Part shown: piece after piece, positions 11,558-22,686 of the stretch
Layout: the number at the start of each line of letters is the position of its first letter
How positions within the stretch are numbered: position 1 is the first letter of the stretch
Source: Dipteronia dyeriana
Lineage: Eukaryota; Streptophyta; Magnoliopsida; Sapindales; Sapindaceae
Assembly: GCA_032871835.1 (NCBI GenBank)
Contig: CM065303.1
Location: 19,904,001 to 19,968,000, forward strand
Direction: 5' to 3'
Length of the DNA: 64,000 nt
Notes under the pieces: model-generated
Databases searched by the model: none
What the model was told of the DNA's origin: nothing
What the model saw: the letters and a program-made list of their open reading frames with translations, nothing else
Position numbers and translations under genes: made by a program

Positions 11558-11723
11558 TATACAACCCATAAACCCTAAATTCACAGTACCATAAAAAATT
11601 ACGATCATCCATGTTTAAATTAAACAATTTAATTATAAACACTCATCTAATCATAAAGATGGTGCCTACACATTCATACATACAGGAGCATCGAAAACAA
11701 TTCTCTGTTCTGAAAAATAAATT

Positions 11724-11736
11724 GGCTCTGATAACA
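11724..11736 (-). promoter_or_regulatory. Copia-1 primer-binding site, one mismatch
   Basis: The minus strand reads TGTTATCAGAGCC, against TGGTATCAGAGCC for tRNA-Met priming. One mismatch, at the third base. It lies three bases inside the LTR end at 11739. Confidence 0.75.
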
Positions 11737-11738
11737 AT

Positions 11739-12597
11739 TGTTGGAACCCCGATCACCGGTCACGCCTCGGAAGTAAAGTTTTCAATTTTTTATATAGAGC
11801 ATAATCTGTATCTGGGACCAGTGAAAGGACAAAAGGATAAAAGGACAAAAGGACAAAAGGACAAAAGAACTTTTGACTTAGAAGTTTAATGCTGATGACA
11901 AAAGGAATTTTGAACGATTAAAGTAGGCGATTATTTGTGAAGTTGAAGTAGAAGATGTTGGAACCCCGTTCACTGGTTATGTAACGAAACTAGGTTTTAA
12001 AATTTTTATACAGATAATAATCTGTATCTGGGACCAGTGAACTTGAGATCGTAATTATTTTTCGGAACTAATACATACAATATGTAAACACATGAATTTG
12101 AAATCGATATAATCAGAAGGAGAAAATCTTACCAATGTTTGGAGGCTCCTTCATTTTATGATATGCTCTTGTCTGAACCACTCGATCTTTCTCACTATCT
12201 CCCGGTACTGGTAACTGTGTGTGGGCGTGTCACGGTCTCAAGAACTTCAATGGAGGATGTAGGAAAAAAAAACTTGAAGAAACTCTTTCTTCTCAAGAGA
12301 GAAAACTACGTAGAATACTTCTCATAGTTGAAGCAAAAATAATAATATTTATTTAGCTTCAGTGCAACGACTTGCCTCTTTTTTTTTTTATATGCAAAAC
12401 ACACTTGCAAAACCCAAACTATTTGAACTGATGCGTGTGTTGTGTCTCATGCACACAAATTGGTTGCTAATCGTATTTAACATAGCAAAAACCATTTTTG
12501 TCTTTTTGTGCATTGATGTGTTTCATGTCTTCTCTTCTTTCACGCACACACAATTTTTTTGTATATTATACCAACTCTGATGTGTGTTTTATTTAAA

Positions 12598-12649
<52 letters not shown>

Positions 12650-12745
12650 TTGTATGTATGTATATGTTTTTGTTTGTATCCTATACAAAAACTTATATAT
12701 GTACACACACCAATTTGCATTCAATGCAATCTCTTGTATTATAAT

Positions 12746-12799
<54 letters not shown>

Positions 12800-14163
12800 T
12801 AATTATCCTTTTCAAATATATCTAATATATCAAAAGTGATAATAAGTATTTTAAATTTAAACTTAAATTCAAATACTTAGATAAATGATTTAGTAAAATA
12901 AAATAATCCTATTATTTTATCTTCAACTAAATCCATATATCAACTAACACCCTCCAATTAATATTTAATTAATAATTCATAATTATCAATATAATTAAAT
13001 AATCTAATTATTTAATTAATTTAACTATTAAAATTCATTAATTAAATAATCTCATTATTCAATTAATTTCCGCATATATACTTGTCACTTTTGTAACACA
13101 ATTAATTGGACAATCCAATTAATTAACCGTGACCTTTGTTACCTAAATCGATCGGGCTAGCAAGGGGACCAAATGTAGCCGCAATATTTTGAGATCCAAT
13201 AATCCTTGAAATCATTAAGTAAACTCTTTAATTAATATTCCTTGATTATTAACTCTGGTGTTATTCCACTGAAAACCCGAAACTACACTCTCTCAACTGC
13301 AGACGCTTTTACACAGACCGCTACAACTCGATGTCCATCGATATAGCTATTACACATGGTGTGATCCTCCACAATAGTTCATAATTAGAGCTGGGTCATA
13401 ATGTCCGTTATACCCCTCTAATTACATATATCCCTTAAGTACCATTGATTCTCTAATGGACAATAAATCATATTTCCTCACGGAATTATGAGAGCGCTCA
13501 TATTGTCCAAGCCCCGAAACAACCTTAAGGGATTTACCGTCTACTTCATACGAGAAGGAGTGGATTCCATTATTGTGTACAAACCTTCCCAACCACAAGC
13601 CAAACTGTAATCCCAACATACGGAGCATATTGATCGGGAATTGTATCCGACCTCACCCATGGTATATCAAAGACCACGATCTAGCCTGAAGGAGTCGATA
13701 AGACACTCATGATTAAGATCACCCACATATAGCCATCATTACTTGATATATATGAATCTCATCGGTAAACGGATATTGGTGAGAGATTCATATAGATCAT
13801 TGCCTAGTCCTATATGATCACATCATACAAGGTGCCTCCCTTCCCTTATCTCATATGAATGATTCAGGATAGAATCATCATACATTACGGAATGGATCAC
13901 AGCTATAAATTAACCACAAATAAAGTACCCAATTTTATTTGCTATCTATGGACTCTTTAGATTGCATGTCTCTTACTGTATCCATCTGTATATGACACTC
14001 ATATACACAGTTCGAGATTACATCTGAAAATCTTAGATGTTAAATATATGCACAAGTTATAAAATAAACAACACAACAAGACACAACAAGAATGAATTGA
14101 ACTTTTTTTATTTTATTTCATAAATCCATTTATAAATTACATCTTTGGGCATAAACCCCAACA
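11739..14163 (-). repeat. Copia-1 5' LTR (2425 bp)
   Basis: It starts TGTTGG at 14163 and ends CCAACA at 11739 (minus strand). It contains two TA microsatellites (12601-12649 and 12749-12795). Its last part holds a near-terminal direct duplication (11741-11830 and 11957-12045) and an AAGGACAAA minisatellite (11824-11870). The bases GACGA at 14164-14168 are the candidate target duplication, but the partner is off the left edge. Related LTRs lie at 44189, 51206 and 52846. Confidence 0.82.
12601..12795. repeat. Two TA microsatellites within Copia-1 LTR
   Basis: (TA)n at 12601-12649 and 12749-12795. The first is the position equivalent to 4624-4640, where the left LTR is cut by the pararetrovirus. 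Confidence 0.9.
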
Positions 14164-15684
14164 GACGATTGAAGGAGTGTTGAACGACTGAATCACCTGA
14201 AGGTTAAAGTCGACTATTGAAGGTAATGGTTCTTGAATCTTTGAATTATTTGTGAATGTGACTGTTGAACCCTAATTAATTTTAGTTTGAAATATCTGTA
14301 ATTTTGGAATCCTGTGTTCTATTTTGTTATTCAAGAATCTTTCTCTTTGAATTCTTAGACCTGGATATTTGTTCTTCAAATATCTCTTTTGTTTTTTCTT
14401 TGAACGTGACCTAGGATTTGAAAATTAAAAATTGTTTTGATGGGTTTTTTTGTTTTTGAATGTGCGAAGAAAAGGATTTGAAAACTAAAACTCATCATTC
14501 AGTTGTATAAAAACTAAAGTTACAAACTCATAAGTAGTTTTTTGTTTTGTTTTTCAAAGTACCGAGGAAATTCACGAGGTTACTTTTTCTGTGAATTTTT
14601 TTTATCAAACGTGGAATCTTTCATAGGCATTAGTTGTTTTACTCTTATTATTGGAACCATAGGAAGCAAGAGTTTACGAGAGGAGAATGTTTTAATGGGT
14701 TCTTAAACCTTTTATTTGTTTATAACTTACGTAATAAGCTGTTGTGGTTGTATTATATATTCATTGTATGAAATGAATTTGTTTTAGTTCAGAATATTGT
14801 TTTATTCTAGTTGAATGAAGACACAGTTGACCTGTGTTTTGTGGTCATTACTTTTGTCCAGTTTTGCTACTTGAAGGTTTATTATGTATAAATTAGTCTA
14901 GCTAAGTTTTATGCATATCCCTGAAATATATTTTGCATTCACATAGTCTTCCGTGTGTGTATGAGTAATTGAAATAGAATGTAGCCAGAAGTTGTGATAT
15001 AGGCTCCATCCTTTCGATTTGTTGATGTTGTAATTTGATGTGTTTGATTTTGCTTAAAACTTGATAATCAATTTAGAACAATGTTTTTGACATCATGGTT
15101 ATGTTATGATATCTATCGAAATTGTTTTAAATATGATGATATTGAATGTTAAGCATCAATTCTGTTGATTGATGGAATCTTTGTAGAAATTTTTGGTTCA
15201 ATGCATCATTTGGAATCCCTGACTATGTTTGGAGTGATAACAGAAGGAATTGAATACAAACATGGCCACAAGTATGACACAAATGGGAATGGCAAGATTT
15301 CTATCATTATGTAACAACGCACATGTGGCTGAAATGTATAGAGATTTCTACCATCCGGGATGCCTGCGTATAGATTTTTACACTTGTTCATGTGATTGTA
15401 AGACTATTTTGGAAATGCTAAGATTGATTTTGATAGATACTTGATGCATCAAAGCTTTGCTACCAGGTTGACATGGAAGTGTCAAGGTTCTTGCATTTAT
15501 TATCTATTAGTGCCCTACTAATCGAATTGAAACCACCATAGAAATCAACCATATGTTTTTCAAGATGAATATGATTTAGTGATGATATTGCCTTAACTAC
15601 CCTTTTCCAATTGTAGATTTTGTCGAACATATGCAAATTGACAATTATTGATTGCATAACACCTCAAGTTAGGTCATCAGGATG
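14164..15684. other. Unassigned AT-rich flank
   Basis: Target DNA to the right of Copia-1. A short plus-strand open frame at about 15264-15444 (MARFLSLCNNAHVAEMY) has no family I recognise. No terminal repeats or RNA genes were seen. Confidence 0.4.
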
Positions 15685-15960
15685 AGAATTGATAAATCCT
15701 AACTGCGTTGGGAATTCCCAACACTGTTTAAAATTTCTAACTGCGTTGGGAATTCCCAACATTGCTTGGAATTCCCAACAGCGTAAGAAAATCCCAATGC
15801 TGTTAGGAAACCCCAACACTGTTGGGAATTCCTAACGCTGTTGGGAATTCCCAACTCCCAACACAGTTAGGAATTTCAAGCAATGTTGGGAATTCTCAAC
15901 GTAGTTAGGAATTCCAAATAGTGTTGGAAATTCCCAACGCAGTTAGGGTTTATCAATTCT
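15685..15960. repeat. Foldback palindrome of GGGAATTCCC units
   Basis: The outer ends AGAATTGATAAA (15685) and TTTATCAATTCT (ending 15960) are perfect inverse complements. From there the two halves pair imperfectly for about 125 bases towards a centre near 15822. The arms consist of repeated TTGGGAATTCCCAAC phrases separated by CTAACTGC or ACTGTT spacers, with about seven GAATTC sites. It could be a MITE-like foldback element or a grown hairpin. No target duplication was found. Confidence 0.8.
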
Positions 15961-16020
15961 AACTGAAAGGTGTTCTGTAAGATGATTTACATTTTTAATT
16001 GTTGTTTTGTTACATTTCAG

Positions 16021-16281
16021 GAAAATAGAATGGGAGAAGAGGTTGATTTGTTAGTCAATGTTCTAGAATATTTCCTGGTGAAGATTAACAGCACTTCCTC
16101 AACGGTTGCTATTAAGTGCATTAAGGAAAAGTTGACGGAGGCGCAATTGGCTCTATTTCGCAAGACATGCTTCTGGAAACTCTTAGAGATGCATGAGCTG
16201 AAATTTTCTGGACAACTAGTTCATCATCTACTCCTTAGACAAATAGCTATATGTGTTCAAATCTTTGGCGATCTCGAGTAG
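16021..16281 (+). pseudogene. Partial exon with DUF1985-like domain (Ulp1-transposon type)
   Basis: A good 3' splice site (TTTGTTACATTTCAG ending 16020) precedes an open frame of 86 codons ending in TAG at 16279-16281. The segment LFRKTCFWKLLEMHELKFSGQ followed by LVHHLLLRQI resembles the start of DUF1985. That domain occurs in plant proteins carried by Ulp1-protease-bearing MULEs. The frame ends abruptly in AT-rich sequence with no Ulp1 peptidase, so this is a remnant. A host gene exon is the alternative. The domain call rests on pattern recognition only. Confidence 0.45.
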
Positions 16282-17040
16282 CCGTGTGAACAACATTATG
16301 ATTTTTGCTATGTAATTTTGATGATGTTAATATATTGTCCTGTTAATGTAACTGCATGTGCAGAATGGAATTGTTATTTGACTTTGAAGCACAGATTTTC
16401 AACCTCAAATTGTGTAGATTTTGAGTATTATGATTGAAATTGTCCAATTTGTTTTACACTTTTTTGATATTAAAATTTTGCAGATGTTGAGATTTCCATC
16501 TGAATTACAGTGTAAATTTTTATATGAATTAAATCTAATTGTTATGTCATCAATTGTGCAGTTTTTATTTTCCAGTTTTGTGATAATAAACTTGTGCAGA
16601 TTTTGAGATTTTGATCTTACAAACAGTGTATATTGTTGCAGTTTCTGCCCATTAAATGTAATTGAGAATAGCAAAACAGAAATCTAAACATTATACAATA
16701 TTGTCAACATTACACGACACTATCAACATTAGACAAAAAATATACCAAAAAAATGTACTAATGTGTCAACCAATATTGTCAACATTGCACACAAAATATA
16801 CCAACCAACTGTAATACCAACCAGTACTGAAATCAACATTACACAACTTCCTGTAAATATAGACAACATGTAGCAACACTTCCAACATAACACACTTCCA
16901 GGTACCTACAAATAAACACATATCATTATTAGTTTTTAAAACATGAGATACATTTTAAAAAATAGTTACTAATTTAACAAAATTATTTAGCAACACTTAA
17001 CAACTATTTATTATACCTCTTGGGTTTCCACTTTAATCGG
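16282..17040. other. Non-coding AT-rich stretch
   Basis: It contains loosely repeated AATATTGTCAACATTGCAC-like phrases at 16690-16880 and no supported gene. Confidence 0.4.
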
Positions 17041-17286
17041 TCAATGGAATTGATGCCTTACATTTTTACCTATTATGTCGTAATCATCCGCATCTATCAC
17101 ACTTTCGGTGGAAAATTTCTTCACCTTCATATGGTCTACGTTTCTTTGGCGGACGTCTGCTAGGTTTGTGTCATTTTTGTGGTAGAATAACAACACTTGG
17201 TACATCATCAGGAACTTCCCACCACTTTCACTCCATTCCCCATCGTATAAAACAACGAACCAAACTTTATCCATGAAACCTTTCAA
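17041..17286 (-). pseudogene. Open frame of unknown function (81 codons)
   Basis: The minus-strand frame includes KVWFVVLYDGEWSESGG and a Lys-rich C-terminal half. The FVVLYDGEW pattern is reminiscent of N-termini of plant MULE-encoded proteins, but this is too short to assign. It lies 760 bases from the DUF1985-like exon on the opposite strand. No start context or splice sites support it strongly. Confidence 0.25.
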
Positions 17287-17888
17287 ATGAATAAGAAATC
17301 CATGATTAAATTCCTAAACAAATATTCTATACTCATGTTAGTTATTGACTTGAGCCTTCCAAATGGGTTAATTTCCAATATTTGGAGAAGTACCTTCCTA
17401 TAAGCTTTCGTCCAGTAGAGGTTTAATCTCTACTAGCCTTTACTCAATTTAAAATAGGCACTCTCAAAAGTCCAAACAAACAACCCTAAAAAATGTAAAT
17501 ATACGTTAGTAGACCTTTTAAGGCAGTAGAACACTCAATCAAATGAGCATTTATTAAAATTAAATAATATAAGGGTGGCCTATTAATCTATTAATATAAA
17601 CAATGGATTATGATCATCTATGTCTTGTTTTTTCTTAGACTTTTCAAAATCTAATGATACCTAGGTAAAATAAAAAATACATGGTCATGATTTGATTATT
17701 TTTTCTCTCCCTCATGCAACTTAGTATTTTAATTACACTTGAAAAAGGTCAAGGAAAAAGAAGGACTAAGGAGATGATCCTAATCCATAAATACGAGATA
17801 TCTACTCCTATGGTATACTTACCCCGTAACACCACAAACCTCGAAGAAAAAACTTTTCATACATGATATATAGAAGGGGTCGAATGTG
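17287..17888. other. Non-coding stretch before the gag-only element
   Basis: AT-rich, no gene, repeat or terminal signature recognised. It ends with the TACTT target duplication at 17889-17893. Confidence 0.4.
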
Positions 17889-17893
17889 TACTT

Positions 17894-18823
17894 TGTTAAC
17901 GAATAAACGTCACTACGCGGAAGCGTTACCGGATAGAACACAAACAAACAACAACAAAAGAGAAATAAAAATAAGAAAGGAGAGATTATCAATCCAAAAC
18001 ACACATACGAAGATTTTACGTGGAAACCCAAATCGGGAAAAAACCACGGTTGTCATGACGACAAGAGATCAATCCACTATGAAGAAAATTGTTACAACTT
18101 CACTCAATATTATTTCTCTCTAAAATACCCCAAACCCAATTACACCCAATGCTCTCTTGAGATCTCTCTAATAGTTGGTATTTTGCTCCACATGAAATAA
18201 CCTAGCTATTATGGCCTATTTATATGAATCACAAGGAGTTTTAAGATAAAAGGAAATCTTACTTCTATACATACAATAATTACTTGTTCAACATAAATAC
18301 TATTTCCCATTTATGACAAGTCTTTTTGCAAAGGATAAATCATTTTCCTTTAAGTACATGACTTTCCTATTCTTCATGAAGACAAACTCTTTTTCTTTTT
18401 CCGATAGGCACAAGAACTTTCAGAAGAAAACCCTTTCCTATTTTTACACAACATTCATAATCTGGGCAAAATCTACTACTACCGCAGTCTGGGTCGCAGT
18501 TGGCCACCCGCGCCTTAGACCGCAGAACGTCACTGAAGTCCACCACTCAAAATTATATGGTTGGTTCCTATGCCTCAGCCGCGGTCTACAGAACCTGATG
18601 TTGCTGGATTTGACCGCTTCCTATGCCGCGGTTTATGAGCCTTGCTTACATCGCGGTCCACGCCGTGATTCCTTTAAGAATTTATGTCTTCAATACTTCT
18701 TTGGTCTTCAAGCCTCCCTTAAGCATGATCTCCTACTCCCAAACGATTTTCACTTCTACAGGAAGTCTCCATATTGGTTGAATCTCGTTTAGTAGCCATT
18801 GAGAATTCGAGTCATATCCAATA
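17894..18823 (-). repeat. 3' LTR of gag-only element
   Basis: 930 bp, pairing with 20031-20954. Its outer end reads TATTGG where the other copy keeps TGTTGG. It carries the stem motif at 18020-18047 and a CG-rich phrase array at about 18470-18680. Confidence 0.88.
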
Positions 18824-19154
18824 ATCATTCTTTATGGTGAGAATTTCTAAAACTTTATCCACAGCTACGACTCTTAACACTGAGAATCAACATACCCACC
18901 ACGAGGTATAACCACTTAGAAACACCCATCCCAAGATTTTACCGGCACATGTCAAATTTTATCTTGCTGAAAATTGTGGTGCAACTCTTCACGTTAGGTT
19001 CCTAGGGAGTTCATTCAGCCATCGACATCCTTGTCCACCATACACCTTGCATCACCTCCTAACCAATGCCCGTGCATAAATATGGATCCGCTATCAGTAA
19101 CACATCATTTTTCATGGCAACTAGCGGTTATGCCATGAAGATGTCTATGCCCTT
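18824..19154 (-). other. 3' untranslated part of gag-only element
   Basis: The stretch between the gag stop and the 3' LTR. No clear polypurine tract is seen next to the LTR (the minus strand reads AAAGAATGAT), and no coding frame. Confidence 0.5.
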
Positions 19155-19973
19155 TTAGAGGGTATCACTGTGGTTGAACTCAAGAGAGATGATTGCTGGA
19201 TCCCTCTCTTTAGAGCTCTTAGCCCCACTTGTCTTCTTATTTTGACAATCCTTCCTTATATGTCCAGACTGTCCATATCCCCAGTAAATGACTTTCTTTT
19301 TGGAGCCTTCTTTCTTCCTCTCAACTAAAAAAGCAGAGTTATCAGAAGATTTACCTTCACTTTTTAGCCTTTGTTCCTCAGAGATTAGTTTGTTCACCAC
19401 ATCTCCAAAACATATGGTCGAACTCCCATGCATTAAGATTGGCTTCATGTGCGTATAGGATGGTGGAAGGGACCAGATTAGTCTTAATCCTTTGTCTTCT
19501 TCATCAATTTTCACTTCAGTGGACTCTAATTCAGAAATTATCCCATTGAACACTCCTAGTTGATCGGAAACCTTCGTACCTTTAGTCATCTGTAGCATGT
19601 GAAACTGCTCCTTCAGGTAAAATCGGTTGCAGACAGTCTTTGCTTGATACAATTCTTTAAGTCTTTTCCAAAGTTCTTTTGCTAAATATATTCCATGAAT
19701 ATTTACCAGAACATTCTTGGCTCGGCTCAATCGTATCGCACTTGCAACCCTCTCGTCCAAATCCTCCCAATCATCATCGGTCCACACAGATTTTTCAGAA
19801 CTAGTACCGATCGTTTCTTTGCTAGAATCTCAAGAGCCTTCAGAGTTTGCAGGGGTTTACTTGCCCTTCAACGTCTTGTGTAAACCGTATTGAATTAGCA
19901 GATCTTTGACTTGAACTTGCCAGAATCCGAAGTTAATTTTTTCATCGAACTTCTTAACCTTGAATCTCATCAT
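19155..19973 (-). pseudogene. gag of the non-autonomous element (UBN2-type), two stops
   Basis: It starts at ATG 19971-19973 (MMRFKVKKFDEKINFGFWQ). An in-frame TAA at about 19860 and TGA at about 19830 interrupt it. From about 19787 the frame is open to 19155 and shows the Copia gag core: VWTDDDWEDLDERVASAIRL, then LWKRLKELYQAK and a LISEEQRL segment. The knuckle is degenerate: where CX2CX4HX4C is expected it reads YWGYGQSGHIRKDC, so the first two Cys are lost and His and the last Cys remain. Gag would build the particle, probably using another element's enzymes. Confidence 0.85.
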
Positions 19974-20016
19974 GTTTGCAATAACAGTATGTTAAGACCA
20001 TTATCAGGCAACCAGT

Positions 20017-20028
20017 GCTCTGATACCA
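20017..20028 (-). promoter_or_regulatory. Primer-binding site of gag-only element
   Basis: The minus strand TGGTATCAGAGC, two bases inside the LTR end at 20031, matches tRNA-Met priming. Confidence 0.88.
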
Positions 20029-20030
20029 AT

Positions 20031-20954
20031 TGTTAGCATACAAACGTCACTACGCGAAAGCGTTGCCGGATAGAACACAAACAAACAATGACAAAAGAGA
20101 AATAAAAATAAGAAGGAAGGGATAATCAATCCAAAACACACACAAGAAAATTTTACGTGGAAACCCAAATCGAGAAAAACCACGGCCGTCAGAATGACAA
20201 GAGATCAATCCACTATGAAGAAAATTGTTACAACTTCACTAAAGATTCTTTTTCTCTAAAATATCCCAAACCCAATTACACCCAATGCTCTCTTGAGATC
20301 TCTCTAATATTTGCTATTTTGCTCCACACACAATAACCTAACTATTATGGTCTATTTATATGAATCACAGTGAATTTTAAGATATAAGGAAATCTTACTC
20401 CTATACATACAATAATTACTTGTTCAATATAAATACTATTTCCCATTTATGACAGGTCTTTTTGCAAAGGATAAATCATTTTCCTTTAAGTACATGACTT
20501 TCCTATTTTTCATGAAGACAAACTCTTTTTTTTTCCGATAAGCTCAAGAACTTTCAGAAGAAAACCCTTTCCTTTCACGTAACATTCATGATCCGTGCAA
20601 AATCCACTACTACCGCGGCTTGGGTCGCGGTTGGCCACCTGCGCCCTACACCGCAGAACGTCACTGAAGTCCACTGCTCAGAATACCATTGTTATTGCCT
20701 TTACCTCCGCTACGGTCTACACCGCATGATGTCACTGGAGTTGACCGCTTCCTATGCTGCAGTCTATGCGCCTTGTCCGCATCGCGGTCCACCCCTTGGT
20801 TCCTTCCAGAATTTGTTTCTTCAATTCTTCTTTGGTCTTCAAGCCTTTTTCAAACACGATCTTCTACTTTTAAACGATTTCTACATCTCCAGAAAATCTC
20901 CGTATTGGTTGAATCCCCTTTGATAACCATTGGGAATTCGAGCTATATCCAACA
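20031..20954 (-). repeat. 5' LTR of gag-only element
   Basis: 924 bp, starting TGTTGG at 20954 and ending CA at 20031. Its CG-rich phrase array is at about 20600-20810. Confidence 0.88.
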
Positions 20955-20959
20955 TACTT

Positions 20960-22131
20960 AGCAAATCAATGTGTACCTTTTGACCAATGAACTAGACTTG
21001 GTTAAAATTAGTGGAGTTGAGAAAACGTTGTGTGCATTTGATGTAATAATATTGATTATTGACTTTGATGAACAAACATAAGAAAGAAGAGTTTTCTTTG
21101 TTTTATTATATGACGCATGTTAAAGAAATAATGACTTCCATGTAATTTATGATCATTTTGTTGGACTAGTCTTCATGTGTGGGTATGGAAGTGCACGTCT
21201 TGCATGGATCATTTATTCATGCAAATTTCATATACATGTGATTTGCGGAGGAGATTTATGGACCATCTTTTTAATTTGCAAGCTACATGCCTTGTTTCCA
21301 ACATCAAAATTGACTTCAATTTTTAAAGGGGTTATCATTATTTTTTTTCTCTTCATATTAAACAGTTTCAAATACATATAATTACAAGTCAATACTCAAT
21401 ACATGTCTTGCATAAATTGTTTGGTGTGTAACTTGTAATTTATTTATTTATTGAAAATATAACTAGTAAATACATGCCATTTATACAAATTATATTATAG
21501 AAAAAAGTAAGATAATGTGTTATCATTTTTTCTTTTCATTTTTGAAAATATAACCTGTAAATACATGCTATTTAATATTTAAAGAAATTAAAGATGATTT
21601 GTTACCATTTTTCTTATAAAAATAAAAAGAAGATAATTTTTTATCATTTTTTTCAATAATTTTCATTGTGTGAATGGTTTCATATAGACAGTCACCAACC
21701 ATTGCAGGACTACAGTCAACAAAGTCCTCTTATTGAGTATTGAGTGGTTCATGGCATTTTGTTTTTCCTTTCCTTTTCTCTAAATCTGTTTTTCTATGCA
21801 TTTTTCTCATTGTTACATTTGGAAAATTGAGAGAACATTTTCAAAAAAGTCAACTCAGCTGAGTCAAATTATTGCCACCTCATCATGTGTTTTATGCATA
21901 AGATCATATATATATATATTGTGTGTGTGGCCTTTTGTGATCAAATTTCATTCAAAATATTCCCAAGCATTGAAAAATTACATTAAAAATAAATTCTATT
22001 TAACTATGGGGCGATCACAGTGATTTTTTCTAGAATGGTAATTTTTTTTTGATAATATCTATTGATCCCGAACTAGATATTTTTTTGAAAGTTTTTATCA
22101 TTGGTAGGATTCAAACTGTGATTTGAGAGTC
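20960..22131. other. Non-coding AT-rich spacer between two LTR elements
   Basis: T-rich and A-rich tracts and a short TA run (21907-21920). No gene or element ends were recognised. Confidence 0.4.
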
Positions 22132-22136
22132 ATTTA

Positions 22137-22671
22137 TGTTAGAAAATTCCATCATATGGGGCCACACAAGTAAATATTAAATGTGTTGTGCTATCTTTTG
22201 GTTAAACCTAAATTAAAGTGATCTAATTAATATTTAAAGTATTAAGGCTTAAGGGTATAATTGTTATGGAATTAATGTGTAGATACCAGAGTGCTATTTC
22301 TAATTTGATGAGGGGCCGAATTAGAAATAGCAAACATATAATAATTTGATTATTATATATATTTAGGGTCATGGTCCCCAAATTACACGATACTTTTGTT
22401 TTGTCTGTATCCCCATCAACAGAGTAAAATAGAATACGGTAGGGTTCAAGAAAGGTCGTGATAATTTGGAATATCAAAACCTGTCGACCAACCTCCGGCA
22501 ATGGATTCAGGTACGCTTCCGCTATCGATCTCCACTTTTCTCTTGAATTGATATGGGTTAGAAATATGTATATTAGGGTTTGATTAATCATGATATAGAA
22601 ATATGTTTAAGTTATTCAGATTAATTATGTGCCTATACATGTTGTTTTTGTATTAATTGAAATTCCGTACA
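22137..22671 (+). repeat. Copia-B 5' LTR
   Basis: 535 bp, TGTTAG...GTACA, matching 37323-37854. Confidence 0.88.
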
Positions 22672-22673
22672 AG

Positions 22674-22686
22674 TGGTATTAGAGCC
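22674..22686 (+). promoter_or_regulatory. Copia-B primer-binding site
   Basis: TGGTATTAGAGCC, two bases after the LTR. It matches tRNA-Met priming with one C to T change. Confidence 0.8.

Larger units (their letters stand above)
9943..11723 (-). other. Copia-1 untranslated leader (about 1.8 kb)
   Basis: This lies between the PBS and gag and has no supported coding frame. It holds an AT-rich middle (10500-11100), two copies of CTTAGGGTCGGTCAA (10080 and 10271), a GAACAGTAC minisatellite (11228-11440), a run of 12 C (11335-11346) and a TAA microsatellite (11511-11555). Confidence 0.6.
4641..14163 (-). mobile_element. Copia LTR retrotransposon (Copia-1), long-LTR family, decayed
   Basis: A minus-strand element: 5' LTR 11739-14163, PBS 11724-11736, leader, gag, a protease/integrase remnant, RT, RNase H, PPT 6091-6101 and a truncated 3' LTR 4641-6090. 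The order integrase-RT-RNase H is the Copia order. Both LTR copies start TGTTGGGGTTTATGCCC at their outer or PPT side. The intact LTR has perfect TGTTGG/CCAACA ends. The left LTR stops at the TA repeat where the pararetrovirus begins, so its terminal part and target duplication are not in view. All coding parts carry stops and frameshifts. Confidence 0.88.
17894..20954 (-). mobile_element. Complete gag-only LTR retrotransposon (TR-GAG type), TSD TACTT
   Basis: Two direct LTRs (17894-18823 and 20031-20954) flank a 1.2-kb interior that encodes only gag. TACTT is duplicated at 17889-17893 and 20955-20959, which fixes both ends. The PBS (20017-20028) matches tRNA-Met. There is no protease, integrase or RT, so it needed proteins from a related Copia. 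The layout matches the TR-GAG class of non-autonomous plant retrotransposons. LTRs differ by scattered substitutions and small indels, so it is not recent. Confidence 0.9.

Noticed and set aside
12559..12839. Tyr/Ile-rich short frames
   Set aside because: Translation of a TA microsatellite.
15685..15960. CRISPR-like array
   Set aside because: Units are self-complementary with no unique spacers of constant length, and the context is a plant genome.
18313..18792. 159-codon plus-strand frame
   Set aside because: Lies wholly inside an LTR and is repeated only as the LTR is (20588-20923); no protein family.
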